A stretch of 64,000 nt of DNA from Phlebotomus papatasi (GCF_024763615.1 NC_077222.1:88226001-88290000); one strand, 5' to 3'; shown: positions 23,249 to 34,744, counted from the first letter of the stretch. Numbers and translations are program-made. Notes: generated from the sequence alone by a model not told the origin.

Positions 23249-24935
23249 TACAGAAAGTTTGCATACCCCCCAGGAGGTTTATTTCGAATAAGTTACAGAA
23301 ACGCCGTAAAATATGCAAAATATATTTGGCCCTAATTTCTCGGGCTATTTTCAGCGCCAACAGTTACCGCCTAAAAAATGCATATATTTAGGGATATTTC
23401 AAAAATGATTACACAAATTACCTCCTAGTGGTAGGCAAAGATTCATAGATATGTTTGCATAATCCCGATATGCATAATCCCGGGACCCCCTGTATCCGTT
23501 TTTTTCTATTTGTTTAAACGTAACCGAACCATTTTTGAACGAACCCGTTTTTGAAAACCCGAACCGTTTTTGAACTGTTATACATGATCCGCACTTCCAT
23601 AAACCGTAAATTTATATTCATGACATTCAAATTAGTCTAAAAGCCTTACCATAATTCATTTTATTTTCTCTTAAATTAACAACAAAAATATAATTTAGAA
23701 AAATATTGCAATAAGTGTCGAGAGCCAGGTCACATTCAAACTAACTGCAGAGAATACGATTAAAACTTTTCAAAGTAACTTGGATAAGGAAATATTCAAC
23801 ATATTTCACTGAAGTTGTCCAACTAAAATTAAATATGAGAAAAATGTTCTAAATTTTTCTCAACAAGTTCGAAGTCCTATACAAAACTTCAAGAAATGGT
23901 TGTTTATTCGAAACCTCTTTTCAGATTGATCCTGAAAAATTCATAGGAAGAAGAATATGTCCCCGGTGTAGATGAACAAGTGTCCAATTTCTTTCACATC
24001 GAAACACTTAACTCCATCCCGAAAAACTGAAAGAATTTATAGCCAACCCCTAAAGGTTCCTGGGGCAGCTAAAAATCTTTGGGGTAAGTGTGGCGAGAAA
24101 AAAAAACCGAATCCCCTTGGGTGTCGTTTGAGGGTGTCATTTATGTGTGTTCATACCCTCATGAATCCACCTTTAGCATTGATATAGAGCGGTCTGTTGC
24201 GGTGAACGTGCAGATAGTCCAAAAAATTATCCCTCTGCACTTTTCCCTTATGATGTACAGTTTTTCTCCTCGGACAACGATGGAGAATGTTGATTTTCAG
24301 ACATGAAAATTTAATTTGGTTAGACCAAGCTACTTTTTTACACCCTACGAAAACCTTATCAGCAATTCCGCACGCCAATTTGCTTACCTTCAATTTAATC
24401 AACATTTCAAAGAGAGATACAACCAGGGGATTGATTGCCTCAATGTTGTGGGAATATATTTCAATATGAAAAACGTGTCCATGTCCATTTGTTTATCAGA
24501 CGTGAAGAAAAAATGTAACATCTGAGAGTGGGAAGAAAATTCAAACATTGCGTAGAGAAGTGATAATTTTTCCCCAGGTGCTACTTAAGTAGCTCCAAAT
24601 AAGATGAATTCATTCTGTGAAATATGGACAACTTTTATGTTTAGATTCACTTTGTAGGCTGAAGTACCTCTGTCAGAAATTAGGAAATTTATAAGCACGT
24701 AATTAAACTTTGTTTTTTCTTTAAAATTATTTTTTAAATTGAGTAGTATTACATGGATTAATAGAAATGTTGATTTCACTGGTGACCTATATACGATAAA
24801 GCTCTCGAGTTTTCAGGTTATGTTGTTTAGCATCAGCAAAGGTTAAATACTGATTGTAATTTACAGATTGTGATACTTAGAATAAGGAATGATTATGTAA
24901 TATTATAATTTGCAATACAGTCAAACCAAGAAGAA
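23249..24935. other. single-copy stretch with short repeats
   Basis: At 23505-23580 there are three or four imperfect copies of a GAACCGTTTTTGAA motif. The part from 23.95 to 24.55 kb is less AT-rich and has overlapping open frames on both strands. A plus-strand donor-like GGGGTAAGTG at about 24081 lacks a convincing exon. I do not recognise any gene. Confidence 0.35.
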
Positions 24936-24939
24936 CAGT

Positions 24940-25265
24940 GTCAAAAATCGGACAACTTCCAAAATCGGACACTTCTTTTACGTCTTAAAGTTCTTTGAAT
25001 TTTTCTTTTCTTCATTTTGCAAAGAAATCCATAGAACCTAAATCCCTGAAATGGGTTCCGAAAAGCTAAAGGTATTCGAGAAATTCGGTGTCCGATATTG
25101 CACACAAAGCAATTTCTAAATTTTCATTCCTCTATAAATATATTAAAAATAATTAAGAGAAAAACAAATACGGTAAACTAGTTTCAAAGTTCCAAACAAT
25201 TTTTGCAAACAAGAAACAAATAATTTCAATTTGTATTAAAAATATTGCATTTCAGATTTTAGACT
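24940..25265. mobile_element. degenerate element T2, related to T1
   Basis: The left part carries iterated AAAATCGGACA motifs at about 24950-24985 and the mirrored GGTGTCCGATATTG at about 25088. The right part (from 25130) matches T1 at 15890-16010. The outer ends are not defined. It is non-coding. Confidence 0.4.
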
Positions 25266-25766
25266 TTGGAAGTTATATACAGCACCGGTTTATGTGCAAC
25301 TATTACCAAATTTATATACAAGTACCAGTCCGTTCGCTGTGCAAAGAAAAAAGAAGAAAATTCTCTACTACTTAAATTTAAACACTTATGCATAAGAAAG
25401 TAGAGGAATTAGTAACGAAAATTCTAAGAAAAAGACCAACCAAGAACCATCGAGGAAGACAAGATAGCTGTTGAAAGCTCTGGTGAAATTGTGTGTCATA
25501 TTCGACGCTCATTGTAAAGACAGATTGTCCTAAGAAACCCAGCTCAATTCTACCACCATCGCCGATTATTCCTTTCTTAATATGCAGCATTTTCAAAATT
25601 TGGAACAGTTCTCCTATTTAAACTCAGTCGAAATGGTCGAAATAGAATACGGGAATTTCAGGATATTTGATATTTCAATTTCGAAAAGCTATTCTTAAAT
25701 ATTAGCACTCCTAATGGTGGTATTACGAAGTTGTGAAGTTTGAAAGACTTGTATTGTTTCTTTATA

Positions 25767-25973
25767 GGGGAAAGTACTCTCCTTTTGAACGTTCATGCGT
25801 TCGAATAATGTGAATTTTCTTTTATATTGCCCAAGAGACTTACACATTCCTACAAACAATTAGTTAGCTTATCTTTTATTAATGTTAGTTACGTGGTATA
25901 AATGTCTTAGGGAAGATAAAAGAAATTCACATTATTCGAAGGCATGAACATTCGAAGGGAGAGTACTTTCCCC
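25767..25973. mobile_element. family B MITE, copy 1
   Basis: This 207-bp element is flanked by TA. It starts GGGGAAAGTACTCTCC and ends GGAGAGTACTTTCCCC. The arms extend about 60 bp and contain ATTCGAAGGCATGAACATTC and a CGAATAATGTGAATT core. Related copies are at 47761-47970 and 58979-59181. It is non-coding. Confidence 0.85.
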
Positions 25974-26037
25974 TAAATGATCAAATTCTTATAACTATAA
26001 CAGGATTTTTGACAATTTTAAGTTTTTTTTTTGGGGC

Positions 26038-26474
26038 AAACACAAGAAAAAATATTTCGTAAATTGTTTGTAAATATTTGTGAATACCTACTGGATACTT
26101 ACAAAATGCTTGAAAAGCATATAACCTAAAAACAAGTTCGTAAAAGCTTGTACTTTTTCACTAACACTGTTCGTAGAATAATCAATTGACAAACATTTTT
26201 TGTCCTTTTACAAACATTTGTTCATATATTTTTATTTGGAAACAATTTGCGAACAAATGACAAAATTTTACGTGCATTTTTCTCTGTGTTTACGAAGATT
26301 GACGAACAAATGTTTATAAAAGGACAATAACTGCTCGAGCAAAGTTTATGAAAAAGCACACACTTTTACTAACTTGATGGTAGGTTATAAGCTTTACAAG
26401 CATTTCTAATTTCCCAGTGCGGGAATTCACAACCATTTACGATCAATTTTACAAAGTATTCTTTTTCTTCTGTA
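26038..26474. mobile_element. large foldback element with CACAAGAAAAA ends
   Basis: The two halves of this 440-bp stretch are imperfect reverse complements. ATAACCTAAAAACAAGTT at about 26120 faces its mirror near 26385, and TTTTACAAACATTTGTTC at about 26207 faces a mirror near 26305. The outer ends read ACACAAGAAAAAATATTTCG and a similar complement. An internal TTTTTCTCTGTGTTTACG looks like a former end, so one half may have been duplicated. It is non-coding. Confidence 0.6.
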
Positions 26475-26643
26475 TGTAAAAAAATGGACTAAAAATATAA
26501 TCTTTATTTCAATTTTTTACAAATCAGTTTTTAGCAAAATATTTTTAAATTTATCCAGGAAAAGTGTATAAAAATTTTTTGCATTTAAATTCATTCTTTC
26601 TTCAACGGAAGTTCTATTCTTAACCGACCCAAATTGAATTAGC

Positions 26644-27077
26644 AGAGGGTAGTGGGACACCTTTGAAATGGAGTAGGGTAAAGTGCCCTCGAGTCGACCG
26701 GTTCCTCGACTGGACCGGTGGTCAATATTTGAATGTTTTAATGGTGAATTTCTATAAAATTGTCACTGATTCGTGTTTATTTATGGAATAATTGGCCTAT
26801 TAATGTTAGATCATACGCCAAATATTAGTGCAAATGTAAATAAATTGAATAAAAAACTCTACCGATCGAATTGAGGAACCGGTCGACTTGAGGGCACTTT
26901 ACCTTGTCTTTGAAATTGAGCTTTATATCCTAATGGAATGAATAATAATGTAATTTAGCTTCACAATTGCTTCATCGTGCTAAATTATATCACGATAAGG
27001 TCCAGCTCTATTTAAAAATAGGAGAACGAAACCAAAATTTCAAAGCTACCTCATTTCAAAAGTACCCCACTTCCCCG
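26644..27077. mobile_element. family I MITE, copy 2, split by a nested element
   Basis: The outer ends read GAGGGTAGTGGGACACC and GTACCCCACTTCCCC. The interior right part matches copies 1 and 3. The left arm is interrupted at TA by the family H element 26676-26904. The right end is joined directly to copy 3 through a shared TA. Confidence 0.75.
26676..26904. mobile_element. family H MITE nested in family I
   Basis: The ends read GGGTAAAGTGCCCTCGAGTC and the complement, with a CCGGTTCCTC core in each arm. TA precedes the left end, and the right end is followed by TG, probably a mutated TA. It is about 229 bp, and the arms are among the best preserved in the window, consistent with a young insertion. 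It is non-coding. Confidence 0.8.
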
Positions 27078-27079
27078 TA

Positions 27080-27286
27080 AAGGGAAATGGGGCACCCTTG
27101 AAAGTAGGGCACCTCAGTTTCGGAAAAATTCGGATTTTTTTACTTATTCTTAAATAAAATTGAGCTTTATCGTGATATAATTAAGTGCACACACAGACTG
27201 AGAAGCTAAATTAACATTATGATATGGCTCAGTTCCACTTAAAAATAGAAGAAAAATTCCAATTTCAAAAGTGCCCCACTTCCCCC
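27080..27286. mobile_element. family I MITE, copy 3
   Basis: It starts AAGGGAAATGGGGCACCC and ends AAGTGCCCCACTTCCCCC before TA. The interior shares TGATATGGCTCAGTTCCA-like sequence with copies 1 and 2. It directly abuts copy 2. It is non-coding. Confidence 0.75.
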
Positions 27287-27328
27287 TACCTGTGGTGCTC
27301 ATCTTCTGTGGATCCGGCTATTCCAGTA

Positions 27329-27562
27329 CAGTAGACTCTCTCTCAATTGGGCATTTGGGGCAAAATGTCATCCGGTTTATCGATAGATTTCGTCGTCAAA
27401 GCCTTTGTAAATTCCACAAAAAGCGCTCAATTATAAAGAATCACGATAAAATAGGAAGAACTACAGCGAATTTGAGCAAATTAGCTTCATAATTAAATGT
27501 GAATATTGTTAACAAAAATTTTCGCCCGATTGAAAAAGAGCCGATTGAGCGAGAGTCTACTG
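27329..27562. mobile_element. pogo/Tigger-like MITE, copy 1
   Basis: The ends are CAGTAGACTCTCTCTCAATT and the complement of CAGTAGACTCTCGCTCAATC, flanked by TA on each side. Terminal CAGT with a TA target is characteristic of pogo-type elements. It is 234 bp and non-coding. The short plus-strand ORF at 27271-27492 is an artefact of the repeat. The transposase remnant at 42398 is of the same superfamily. Confidence 0.8.
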
Positions 27563-29087
27563 TACTTTGTCACTTAGGGACTGTAAACGTTAAAGAGTTT
27601 CATTCTCTCCGTCGTGAGGGAGTTTAGAAGTGTTAATCATAGATAAGGAGCGTGACATAACCTGATTAAATTGTTGGATATGAAGTCGCCTATCCCATGT
27701 AAATTCGTGATAGGTTATGTTACAGCTATGCTGCTCACATAACCTCACAATTTAAATGAAGACAACCAGAATAATCAATGTTTCTTGGTTAGGTTTTTTG
27801 TTTCTTATTCGCAAATATTAGTTAAAAGATGATATAATTTTTATATTTGATATTTGAAGTATCCACATCAAGTGATGCAGTGATGTTATGTAGATTACAT
27901 CTACGAAAGCAAAAGACTTTAAGGTTAGAGCAAAATAACCACACTTTGAATTAATTTTTCAAGTTGAAATTCTTTAGATTTTCTATACTTCGCTTCAATC
28001 AAAGTATCTCCAATAAACTAGACTCAATAAAACTCCTCCCAATTTTGTAGCATTGATTGTTACATTCATGATTTAAAATTGGCTCGAGGGAGCTTTTTCT
28101 GTTATCCCTTTGCTAGGGAACCCTTTCTCGCCTTTCTCTCTCAATATTTGATCCCTGCACAAATAATCACAAGAGGAAGTGTAATGAAAAAGTCCACCCT
28201 CTGCAAACTTTCCACCCTCTGTGCAGCATTTTAACGGAACAGGGATGGTTGAGTAAGTTTTTGGGATCTGATGAAGCGACAGAGACAAGAATGTTACTTT
28301 CCTGTGTGAAAAGATCAGAGGATGTCATCAATGGGTCCATTTTTGTTGTGAAAAAGTGGGAGAGATATTTTCTGTACATATTATCATGTCATCATTGTTG
28401 TATGAGCTGTTGAATGTTGGAAAATTAATGAAGAAGCTCTCGCCCAACCGGAAAAGGGGTAGAAATTTTCACAAATGGGGACTTTGTGCTTTCATCCCAT
28501 ATTATACATAAATTCATTATATTAATTGTATTAAGCTGCCGTACTTTTGTGCTCTTGCATGAAACACGCGTTTCTATTGTTATGAAAGAGAATTTGTCGG
28601 TGGCATTTCGATGATGGGTGGAAAATTCCTAAGAGTCTCTCTCTCCCAGCAATACCCTTTCCAACCCTTGCTAAAACGTATTTCACAGTGAATCTGTCAG
28701 TGAGAAACTTTTAAATAAACTTTGGTAGAACTTTCCCATTAGTTTAAACTTGAGCAATATTTCGATTTTAATGACTTTCTTGTGCAATTCCTCATTTCCC
28801 CGCTCAGAGATTATTGTGTCTAACCACGTGAAAATGTTTGCAAGTAAACAAAAGGACAAGACTCCCCATTCCCCCAAAAGGAGTTCAACCGGTAAAAAAG
28901 CCCAGCCGAAGCTCAGTCAAGCGAACATCAATAAAAGCTCAATGGGGAAACACCATTCGATGAATTATAGGAGAAACCAAAAAGAAAGGGTGTGAATCAC
29001 AAAAAAAGAGGACCTAACCCCCCCTATAAAAGAGCCAAATCTTTTGTTGCATTCACGATGACTCACTGAAAAGACTAAAGTACTCAC
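27563..29087. other. AT-rich flank and single-copy island (28.0-29.3 kb)
   Basis: Open frames on both strands overlap near 28073-28379 and 28683-28995. The plus-strand frame at 28750-28995 ends in a Lys/Ser-rich stretch (KRSSTGKKAQPKLSQANI) but has no recognised domain. The island ends at the minus-strand candidate exon 29088-29197. Confidence 0.4.
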
Positions 29088-29197
29088 CCCAAATGGGACA
29101 CGACCGATATTGATGCTCGCGGTTGAATGAATCTCGGTGGCGTCGCCCTCAGATCGTTGAGCATTAAATCCAAGTCGGACGCCAATGAGGAGAGGAG
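29088..29197 (-). CDS. candidate internal exon of a minus-strand gene
   Basis: In minus sense the segment is preceded by a strong acceptor (long pyrimidine tract ending TTCTCCCTTTTGCAG) and followed by a strong donor (GGG then GTGAGTACTT). It is 110 nt. Two frames are fully open. The one with RNY-type codons enters with two leftover bases and leaves in phase 0, giving residues LLIGVRLGFNAQRSEGD then ATEIHSTASINIGRVPFG. The other enters in phase 0 (SDLDLMLNDLRATPPRF). I recognise neither peptide. The local GC content is well above that of the flanks. Its phase is compatible with the minus-strand candidates at 56423 and 52211. Confidence 0.55.
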
Positions 29198-29745
29198 CTG
29201 CAAAAGGGAGAAAAAATACACATAAATAAGTCCAGAAGGCTTACAACCTCACCCATTGAGACATCCAATTTAAATTAATTTTCGATAAGATTAACTTGGG
29301 CTGAGCATAAACACAAAAATGCCGCACCACTGATTTCCTTCCCGACACATAAATAAATATCAAATTTGCTACTTGCGCATGCGAATCTCCGTACACTGCT
29401 GCAAAAAAGTTAGCAAGACAGAAAATTGAAGGGTAAATAGTGTTGTTTTGAAATGATCAAGTGAAGTTCCGAGAGATTGACTTAGATCATGGATCATTGA
29501 GATAAGACAGCGGGAATTTACTGATAAGATTCGTTTTAGCATAAATCGAGGAAATTGCAAATTTAGATGTTTAAACTTGCGTGGAATTTCTCAGAAGTTA
29601 CGTTTTTTCCTTTTTCTGCCCTAATTAATTTATTGTTTTTTGTTGTTCTTACAGCGGAAGGTTAAGGTTGAATTATTTTTGTTATTCTTTTTTCGAATTC
29701 AAAACTAAGCCTAAAAATATACCCCTGAAGAATTATGACTGAGTA
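29198..29745. other. intron-like AT-rich stretch
   Basis: No gene is supported. A minus-strand open frame at 29369-29560 lacks motifs. A pyrimidine-rich acceptor-like site (CTTTTTTGCAG in minus sense, about 29400) has no matching donor. Confidence 0.4.
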
Positions 29746-29997
29746 CACTGAGAGAAATCCGAAAAAGTAAAAATAACATTCCAAAAATGTTAATTTTACC
29801 CTGCAGTATTGATCCGAAATCGGTGTAAATATTATGCTTTTTAGGTGTATTAGGGGTTAAAGTTAGCCTTTTTCATGTTAATTTTACCCTTAAAGAGGTG
29901 TAAAATTAACATAAAAAAATGTTGATATATTTTTACACCTATAAAGTGTTAAAATTATGAGGAAAAAAAGTTAATCGGACCCCCTTTTTTCTCAGTG
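29746..29997. mobile_element. CACTGAG-type MITE
   Basis: The ends are CACTGAGAGAAA and TTTTTTCTCAGTG with TA outside each. Internally the motif GTTAATTTTACC and its mirror recur four or more times, with GGTGTAAA variants. The right-hand TA is shared with the start of the neighbouring family C element. It is 252 bp and non-coding. Confidence 0.75.
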
Positions 29998-29999
29998 TA

Positions 30000-30556
30000 A
30001 GGAAAAGCGTGCTACCTTTGGACCACTCAAGCTTCGGACAATTCAATTTTTTCTCTATATTCCGTATGGATTTCACCCATAGCTCTTTTCTGAACATTTG
30101 AGGCATTGAACTACAGTAGACTCTCGCTAATTCGGCTCTTTTAAGATCGGGCTACTTTTTAATTCGGGCAGCGGTTAGATTTGAAAAAAGTTTGTTGTAA
30201 TTTTTCAAGTTTGATTATGATTATTAAATGATTCAAATATGCTCAAATTTGGCATGGTTTGTCTTAGTTTTGATGTGATTTTGCATTATTGAGGGATTTT
30301 CATGTAATTTACGTTATATATGAGTGTGTAAACTCAATATCTATATGCACATGAATAAATAATCGTTGCATTTCAAAAAGTTTGTCCCCCGAATTTCTGT
30401 CTAATTCGGCTGACATTTCGGTCCCATATGCCCGAATTTGAGAGAGTCTACTGTAGCTATTAAAATATAATATTATAATGGGCCACATGCATTTATAATA
30501 CATAAAAAAATTATTTGTGCTAAGCATAAATCGTCCGAAGGTAGCGCTCTTTCCCC
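30000..30556. mobile_element. family C MITE, copy 2, split by a pogo-like MITE
   Basis: The left end AGGAAAAGCGTGCTACC and right end AGCGCTCTTTCCCC belong to family C. After removal of the nested element (30114-30453) the flanks join at TA to give the family's ACTAGCTATTAAAATATAAT block, as in the copies at 18, 45 and 53 kb. It is non-coding. Confidence 0.8.
30114..30453. mobile_element. pogo/Tigger-like MITE, copy 2, nested in family C
   Basis: The ends are CAGTAGACTCTCGCTAATTC and the complement of CAGTAGACTCTCTCAAATTC, each flanked by TA (30112-30113 and 30454-30455). The uninterrupted family C copies show the empty site with a single TA. It is 340 bp and non-coding. Its interior differs from that of copy 1. 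Confidence 0.85.
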
Positions 30557-30558
30557 TA

Positions 30559-31805
30559 CTTATTAATTTCCTCTGTGTTATAAAGCAAAAGAGATCATGT
30601 ACATATGCATTTCCCTTTTAAAATAGCTCTCTTTTGCCCTGTGTTTCTCCAGTTTATCTATTATTTATTCACTAAAAGGTTTAATTCGAATAATTTTAAG
30701 TTTCTTTAAAACTAACCTTAATAATTCGATAAACCTTCTTGTGAATAATCAACATTTTCAAAAAAATCTAACTGAAGAAATATCCTCAAAATTAGAAGAA
30801 ATATTCGGGTTTACTAAATTTCGAAAATGAAAGATTGCATTCTAATTTATTTTTTATTTTAAAATGTTTAACTTTAGTTCTGAAGCATGCTTTATTAGTT
30901 TACGAATTTTTCAAATGAATTCTATTTTTCATTTTAAAAGTTCTCAATTAAAAAATAAATATTTTTGGATTTTTTATCATTTATTTCCTATTTGGTCTAC
31001 ATGGTCTATTTTTTTTAATATTTTCCTTATATTTTATTAAGTTTGTTTTTCAGTTTTTGTTTTTTCCATATAAAAGTAGGTATGGCAAAATTAAATTAAA
31101 TTAAAGCTCAACATTATACGGCCAGTGTGGGACTGTAATTAAGGCTATGTTGATAGGGCTTACTCGCAATTAGTGAATAAGAAAATATGGCGATAAAAAT
31201 ATAAAAACAATTAAAGATATGCTCCTTATAGTTCTGGTTATGATACTGAATTTAAATAAAATGTCTTTGCAATTAGAATAATATCTTGAAATCGAAAAAA
31301 TGCGATTAAATGGAAATATCATTGCTCTAACCTAACTTTCCAATTATTTGGTTTTTCTTTTAAGATTCTCTAAAAACACTTATCAGAAATTTAAGGTTAT
31401 AATTTGTGAACTAAACAACAAACTATCCTACTTGATGAATCCAATGTTTAGAGTCGACCGTTGGGATATGATGTGAGTCAAATTTGGAATTTCGGTGTAA
31501 AAATTTCGGAATAATAACATAAAGAAGAGCAAAAAAGTTTTTAGACCGAAATTTCAAATTTGACTCACATTCTATCCCACTTACTCTTCCTTTCTTATTT
31601 GGCTTTTTCAATTTTGAATTAAATTAATATTTTATTTTAAAATTTCCACTTAAATAATTTTTTTTATAAAACTGTTCTGTGCTATATTTATTTCTACAGT
31701 AATTTTAACAATTTTTCTTAGCCATTGAAAAAAGTTGCCGCATAATTTAAGGTTGTGTCATTATACATAATAATTTTTAGGTTATGTACTGAATATTAAG
31801 ATCGG
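30559..31805. other. AT-rich stretch with one hairpin
   Basis: I see no gene. An inverted repeat at 31463-31578 has arms of about 32 bp containing GTGAGTCAAATTTGGAATTT on the left and its imperfect mirror on the right, with GGGAT at the outer ends. The rest is low-complexity. Confidence 0.45.
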
Positions 31806-32030
31806 TGACAGCCAAAATCCCGAAAAGGCCAAAATCCCGAAAGCCAAAATCTCGAACGCCAAAATCCCGAAAAAGCCAAAATCCCGAAAGCCAAAATCCC
31901 GAATTTTCAAAATCCTGAAAGAGATGAAATTATGTGGGGGAAAATCTCTAGAATAATTTTCCAAGACACAGAATATTTCCCTTTGCCTCCAGCAAATTTG
32001 GAGGATTTTGGCTTTCGGGATTTTGACCAG
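31806..32030. mobile_element. element P with amplified AAAATCCCGAAAGCC end
   Basis: The left part (about 31812-31920) has six or seven tandem copies of a 15-17 bp unit GCCAAAATCCCGAAA. The right end has one and a half units in the opposite orientation (GGCTTTCGGGATTTTG). A worn relative without amplification is at about 40345-40420. An open frame on the minus strand with repeated FGILAF residues is the translation of the tandem unit and is not a gene. Confidence 0.65.
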
Positions 32031-32111
32031 GACCCATTAAGATTATGTAGGACTAGGGCCCAGTAAACGCTTAAAAAATCGTCAATACTTCTTCAAATTT
32101 TTAAAACACTA

Positions 32112-32323
32112 GGGGAAACCGGGGCACCACCTAACACGGGGTAGCACCAAACACTGCGATTTTTTAATCAGATATTCGACTTCTAAGGACAAGACCTATA
32201 GGAATTTATAGGCACTATAGGGATGCTTGTCTACTGAAGAAATGATTGAGATAGTCCAAGTAGTTAGGAAATAAAAATTAGTGTTTGTTTCTACCCCGTG
32301 TTTGGTGGTGCCCCTGTTTCCCC
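32112..32323. mobile_element. family A MITE, copy 1
   Basis: This 212-bp element is flanked by TA. It begins GGGGAAACCGGGGCACCACC and ends with a close complement. The arms continue with a second iteration, ACGGGGTAGCACCAAACAC. The copies at 34166 and 63442 match along their full length. It is non-coding. Confidence 0.85.
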
Positions 32324-34165
32324 TATACATATTATAGTCAGAAATTATTTTTTTGAGTTTCGTGGTAATACTTGATAAAGTATGAACTATGAAACTTGAT
32401 AAACTCGTACTACTCGATAAAACTTTCTCCTAACCTTCATCCTAATTTTACTATTAAATATTCTATTTTTGATCGTTTTTTATTTAATGTAACTAGAAAT
32501 AAACTTCTAATTTAAAATTTATCTAGCAAATTACAAAAATCATGTTAATAAGGCCATTGATAAGAGCCATCGATAGTTAAGAGCTCTAAAATTTTACAAT
32601 TTGAGGTTATGTCTCTGACTGAGAGATTCAATTTTGAAACTATATCGTTCTATTTATTTATTTGAGTTGCTAAAGTGTGTTCGCCCAGCGAGCACAGTTA
32701 GTTGAAAAAAGCAACATTTTTAGCATACTTTTGGTGACTTGATCTGCACAAATATGCTGACCGGTCAGCAGTTCTCGAATAAAACGTGTTCACCAAATAT
32801 ATGGTAGTGGCACTACCTCGTGAGCGTCGTTTTAAGGTTAGCAGAATTGAAATCGGTTAGTATTTAGTACTCCTGGGCATTGTACAAAAACAATGAATGA
32901 GGTTATGCTAAAGAATCTCTTTTATTTTTTTCAAAACATTAAACGAACACTTATAATTATCATTTCATCTTTAAATACAGCTTCAGATAAATGAGTGTAA
33001 TTTCCATAAAAATTTATTTGCATTTTTTCGCACTTCTAAGAACAGTTATTATCTTTATTGGAACTTCTTTAAAGTAAATCTTTAGCTGTTTCTGCATGCT
33101 GTAGCTAAACCAATAATCCGATTGTCAGAAATTGTTGTAAAGTTAAGTGCAACAAAACGCACAAAACCGCAGAAATTCAATTTACAAAATAAAAACTAAA
33201 ATTATATGTGAGAAGCTCAGTTTCATTTACAAATAAGTGAGACATTACAGTCAACACGAACTGCATTATTAATTTGAAGGCAACATGAAATGATACTCCC
33301 ACGAGATGGTTATTATCACGGCGAGATTTTCAATTGGCTGAAATGGTTGCATTTCGTCAATTTATGGGCATATACTCTTTGTTGAACAAGTTTTATGAGT
33401 TGTGACGAGCATTGGAGCATCATAAAAAAGTGAATGCTTAATGCTAATGAGGATTTAATTTCTTATTCTAACTCTGCAGTGGAATCTATCATCCCATTGC
33501 GGGCAGTGTATCATTTAATGCAAACGCATCAAATTTTCGCGAGCACTAAATATTTGTCCCACGTAATGGTTAATTTGCAGTGCAATCGGATAACTTTATA
33601 TTGTCCGTTTCATGTTACTCAATAAAATAATTTCTGCAGCAAATGGGAAAAATAAACAGGGAATTGATGTTGAGATGCATGGTCAGAGATAAAAGTGGCA
33701 TTGAATGGGCGACATGCTCGGCTTCAAGATTCTCCAGCGCTATATATTATTAGTAATTCCAATTTTTCGCACAAGCATTTTCCAGTGAAACGCGTCAAAG
33801 TTATTTACTATTTGAAAAGTGATTCGAGGAGAGATATTTTAATTGAACTTGTGGCGAAATTGCTCGATGAGATGGGCAAAAATATTGAGAGCAGTTACAG
33901 TCGATGGAGATTCCACAAATGATTTTCAATTTAGCGCAAGGGGTTAACTTGAGTCAATTGCGCAGACTCAATTGTGGAGGAAAAAGTGTTCCAAAGAGGC
34001 TCTTTTTGGCTCATGTGTTAGTAAAGGCAACGAAAAAAACGAAGAAGTCCAAATTGAGTTAATTGAACAAAGAACTTGGATAGGGGTTGATAACTAGGGA
34101 AGTACGAATCTGAAATAATAAAGAACAATAATACCGTTTATGAATGAACTTTAAAAACAATGATA
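32324..34165. other. AT-rich stretch and single-copy island (33.2-34.1 kb)
   Basis: An exact 16-bp palindrome TGCTGACCGGTCAGCA lies at 32755-32770. The island carries plus-strand open frames at 33434-33625 and 33695-33922 with no recognised domain. I found no good splice pair. Confidence 0.4.
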
Positions 34166-34377
34166 GGGGAAACTGGGGCACCACCAAACACGGGGTAGCA
34201 CCAAACACTGCGATTTTTTAATCAGATATTCGACTTCAGAGGACAAGATTTATAGAAATTTATAGGCATTATAGGGATACTTGTCCACTGAAGAAATGGT
34301 TGCGATAGTCCAAGTAGTTTAGAAATAAAAATTAGTGTTTGGTAGTACCCCGTATTTAGTGGTGCCCCAGATTCCCC
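34166..34377. mobile_element. family A MITE, copy 2
   Basis: This copy is 212 bp and flanked by TA, with GGGGAAACTGGGGCACCACC on the left and GGTGCCCCAGATTCCCC on the right. By eye it is over 90% identical to copy 1 and the same length. It is non-coding. Confidence 0.85.
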
Positions 34378-34507
34378 TAAAATTTAGAGTATTGATAACA
34401 TAGATGTTAGCAAAGCAAAAGTGTTATAAAATGAATTCGGTGCCCTTTTGGGCCAGAAAAGTAGGATAGAGGAAGGCTTTCACGCTCTGAAAATAGGAAG
34501 TACAATA

Positions 34508-34655
34508 AGGGGCACACACTGCCTTCGAATACTTCATATTTTCCCAATATTTCTTAAATGAATCTGACCAATCTGAAAATATGCCATAAATAGATCAGAT
34601 TCATAAGAGGAATATGGAAAAAATATAACATGTGCGAAGCCTGAAAGCTTTCCCC
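34508..34655. mobile_element. family F MITE, copy 2
   Basis: The right end reads GCCTGAAAGCTTTCCCC before TA. The left end GGGGCACACACTGCCTTCG is more worn. The interior TAAATGAATCTGACC and its mirror match the copy at 5527. It is non-coding. Confidence 0.65.
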
Positions 34656-34744
34656 TATAGCCACAAACGTTTCAGATATTTTTAAAGTATTGCACTTCTA
34701 TATACTTTGGGCTAATTTTATTAACTGAATTGAATCAATGTGTA

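Noticed and set aside
31782..31964. 60-codon minus-strand frame with repeated FGILAF residues
   Set aside because: It is the translation of the AAAATCCCGAAAGCC tandem repeat of element P and has no independent support.
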